Shown here: positions 62,270 to 64,000 of the stretch, piece by piece
Layout: the number at the start of each line of letters is the position of its first letter
Position numbering within the stretch: position 1 is the stretch's first letter
NCBI RefSeq assembly: GCF_041860085.1
Contig: NZ_CP124747.1
Span: 2,666,001-2,730,000, forward strand
Length of the DNA: 64,000 nucleotides
From: Schlesneria sp. DSM 10557
GTDB lineage: Bacteria > Planctomycetota > Planctomycetia > Planctomycetales > Planctomycetaceae
Reading direction: 5' to 3'
Notes under the pieces: model-generated
What the model was told of the DNA's origin: nothing
Seen by the model: only the letters and a program-made list of their open reading frames with translations
Databases searched by the model: none
Made by a program: the position numbers and the translations under genes

Positions 62270-63292
62270 TTAGAACTCACCAACAGGATTGCCGTCGGCG
62301 ATGTAGGCCAGTCGCTGACGGGTGGTGTTGTCGATATTCTCGCTGATGAAACGGACCGAACCGTCACCGAGCAGCGCCTGCACACCACCGGTGTGAAGGC
62401 TTCCGGGCGTACCCCATTCACCGAGCTTACCCGGAGGATTCTGAACGCTCCATGGCGTTCCAGGTCCCCAGCCGCAGCAGGCCCAGTCATTGATTTTTCG
62501 CTGACCGTTGAGGTTACCAAACTGAATTCCGTTACCAACGTGCTGCGAACAGGCCCACGAACCGGTGTAACCGTCATGCACATTCAGAGTCGTTTCGACA
62601 ACAGCCACGGTGTTACTCGATCCGTCGGTCAGGTCACGCAGCGATGCCGTCGACATGGCACCGAACATGGAACGAGTGTACTGATCTTCCTTGGACCACA
62701 TGTTCCAGCCCTGTCCATCGGTGGTGCAGAAACCATAATTCGTCTTGTACGAGTTGACGCTGGGATCACAGCCGTAGTTACCGTCCAACAGCCCTTGAAT
62801 GAAGGGGGTTCCACTGTCTGATGGACAAAGCAAAGCGTTCAGTTTGACAGCAGCAGCAGCGGCGTTTTCCGGAGGTACAATTCCGCCGATTCCGGCAAGT
62901 GGAAGACTACCGTTGTCTTTCCAGCCCCCCATGGCCGCACTGTGGTTGATTCGATTGTACAGGGGAGCCTGATCGAAGTACGGGAGGATCAACACCCAGC
63001 CGCTCTGATTCTTGATGTTCGGCAACGCGTTGTTGTTCGCGGTTGCGGCGTTAAAGCTGGAGGCATAGGGGAACATTCCCGCTACGTCGTGGTAGTTATG
63101 CAGGGCGAGACCAATCTGCTTCAGGTTGTTCTTGCATTGCGTACGGCGAGCAGCCTCGCGTGCCTGCTGCACGGCAGGCAACAGCAGAGCGATCAAGACC
63201 GCGATAATGGCGATCACGACCAGCAGCTCAATCAGCGTGAACGCGCGACTGTAGCGCCGGGGCTTGTAAGACACAGGATCAAAACTCTTCAT
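62270..63292 (-). CDS. DUF1559 pseudopilin-like protein
   Basis: A 340-residue protein with a prepilin-type N-terminus: basic leader (to A17), cleavage before [24 protein letters not shown] (in two parts) and then the [28 protein letters not shown] block that defines the planctomycete-expanded DUF1559 (SBP_bac_10-like) family. The C-terminus ends with the usual [16 protein letters not shown] and [20 protein letters not shown]. These proteins are processed by prepilin peptidase and are thought to form surface or pseudopilus structures. The ATG at 63292 is preceded by a good ribosome site (GGAGTGG); an upstream frame is not used. It lies 108 bases downstream of a lipoprotein gene on the same strand, a frequent pairing. 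Confidence 0.94.
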   Translation of the reverse strand: MKSFDPVSYKPRRYSRAFTLIELLVVIAIIAVLIALLLPAVQQAREAARRTQCKNNLKQIGLALHNYHDVAGMFPYASSFNAATANNNALPNIKNQSGWVLILPYFDQAPLYNRINHSAAMGGWKDNGSLPLAGIGGIVPPENAAAAAVKLNALLCPSDSGTPFIQGLLDGNYGCDPSVNSYKTNYGFCTTDGQGWNMWSKEDQYTRSMFGAMSTASLRDLTDGSSNTVAVVETTLNVHDGYTGSWACSQHVGNGIQFGNLNGQRKINDWACCGWGPGTPWSVQNPPGKLGEWGTPGSLHTGGVQALLGDGSVRFISENIDNTTRQRLAYIADGNPVGEF

Positions 63293-63400
63293 CCAAATCC
63301 ACTCCAAACAGGGAAAACAAAAAAGTACGAAGACGTTGCTTCGATACATTTCCTCTCAATGATGACAAGCAGCTTTTAGCAACACTGCTCGAGCAAACCG

Positions 63401-63892
63401 TTATTTCTTCGGAGCATTCTTCGCCGAAGTGATCGAGAATTCGATATCGCTTTTGCCCGCTTCAGGAACGTCGACCCGTCGGGTCATTTCCGCCATCTTG
63501 TCGCCGGGGTTGTTCCATCGTGCTGCAATGGTTTCTTTTGCCCGAACCATGGCGGGTGAGTCATTGGGCCCCAAGGGGCTTCCATCCTGTTTGACCATTC
63601 TCGAAAACGAGACCATGTATGAACCGGGGGTGATCCCCTCTTTATTCGTCCAGTGCATCACGGTGAAGCTGCCGTCGTCCTTCGTAACTGCCCAGGCCCC
63701 ACCGACGCTCTTGGTCTCATTGATGGGGGTGAAGCGGATGTTGATACCCGCCACAGGCTTACCATCCAACTTGATGACCCCGGATGCAGGGACAATCTTC
63801 TCAGCGACGGTCTTGGAGCCGCCACAGCCCTGAACCAGACCAACAAAGAAGACGACAATCAACGACAACAGGCAACGGGCTGAGAGCTTCAC
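63401..63892 (-). CDS. Lipoprotein with carboxypeptidase-regulatory-like (transthyretin-like) domain
   Basis: A protein of about 163 residues with a lipobox LVQGCGG following a signal peptide (CLLSLIVVFFVGLVQG), so it is a lipoprotein of the cell envelope. The mature domain shows VPASGVIKLDGKPVAGINIRF, DDGSFTV and ITPGSYMVSFSR, typical of planctomycete carboxypeptidase-regulatory-like (transthyretin-like) lipoproteins paired with DUF1559 genes. The start is a close call: ATG at 63896-63898 directly follows the AGGAGG ribosome site with no spacing, while a GTG at 63890-63892 lies 6 bases after it; I favour the GTG. The domain function is not known; binding of a partner surface protein is inferred. 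Confidence 0.87.
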   Translation of the reverse strand: MKLSARCLLSLIVVFFVGLVQGCGGSKTVAEKIVPASGVIKLDGKPVAGINIRFTPINETKSVGGAWAVTKDDGSFTVMHWTNKEGITPGSYMVSFSRMVKQDGSPLGPNDSPAMVRAKETIAARWNNPGDKMAEMTRRVDVPEAGKSDIEFSITSAKNAPKK

Positions 63893-64000
63893 TGACATCC
63901 TCCTCACAGTTTCGAGACACCGCAGAAGCATCAAGAGCTTCCGGCAACGAATGTGTCCCGTCCAAAAACAAAATTCAGCACTGGCGAAGAGGCGTAGGTC

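Overview
The window comes from a member of the Planctomycetota, most likely order Planctomycetales. The evidence is the gene content: two PSCyt2/PSD1 (DUF1549/DUF1553) proteins, one next to a DUF1501 protein; a DUF1559 pseudopilin; several Tat or Sec exported enzymes; a MoxR/DUF58/BatA-like cluster with a giant Ala-rich coiled-coil protein; and many short, planctomycete-style conserved hypotheticals. A genus cannot be fixed from the sequence alone. I found no tRNA, rRNA, CRISPR array, prophage or complete insertion sequence.

Layout. 0-16 kb is mostly housekeeping in short units on both strands: the 3' part of a PSCyt2/PSD1 gene, a GspE/PilB ATPase, class II aldolase, dihydrolipoyl dehydrogenase, a rhomboid protease, a DapA-family lyase abutting a macro-domain protein, a lipase followed by a truncated globin, CinA, three small hypotheticals and a ThiD2-ThiE fusion.

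16.5-36 kb holds the most system-like locus: a secreted terpenoid-cyclase-fold repeat protein, two large membrane vWA proteins, a DUF4175-like membrane protein, a 1318-residue exported coiled-coil protein, MoxR and, further on, DUF58. MoxR and DUF58 normally sit side by side. Here an inverted 5.2 kb segment with a PSCyt1-DUF1549-DUF1553 gene and its DUF1501 partner lies between them.

36-45.6 kb has an NHL propeller / zinc dehydrogenase / sialidase-like run, a parvulin-type isomerase, a membrane-anchored cyanophycinase-like protein, SixA, a divergent PRPP synthetase and a Xer recombinase. 45.9-51.2 kb is a five-gene minus-strand run: trpE, a Tat-exported TIM-barrel protein, a degenerate FmdB, a stand-alone EboA and gatB. 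51-57 kb is gene-poor around KptA and a large U32 peptidase. 56.6-58 kb holds a frameshifted Rpn/PD-(D/E)XK-type gene with a partial tandem copy of its 3' end. The right end has DUF1854, an ABC ATPase, a TolB-like propeller, an exported M20 hydrolase, a DUF1559 pseudopilin and a lipoprotein.

The points most worth a second look are the split Bat/MoxR/coiled-coil cluster, the solitary EboA, the decayed and duplicated Rpn gene, the divergent PRPP synthetase, the CinA with a rewritten deamidase loop, and the 1.2 kb region upstream of trpE with a Trp-rich reading frame.
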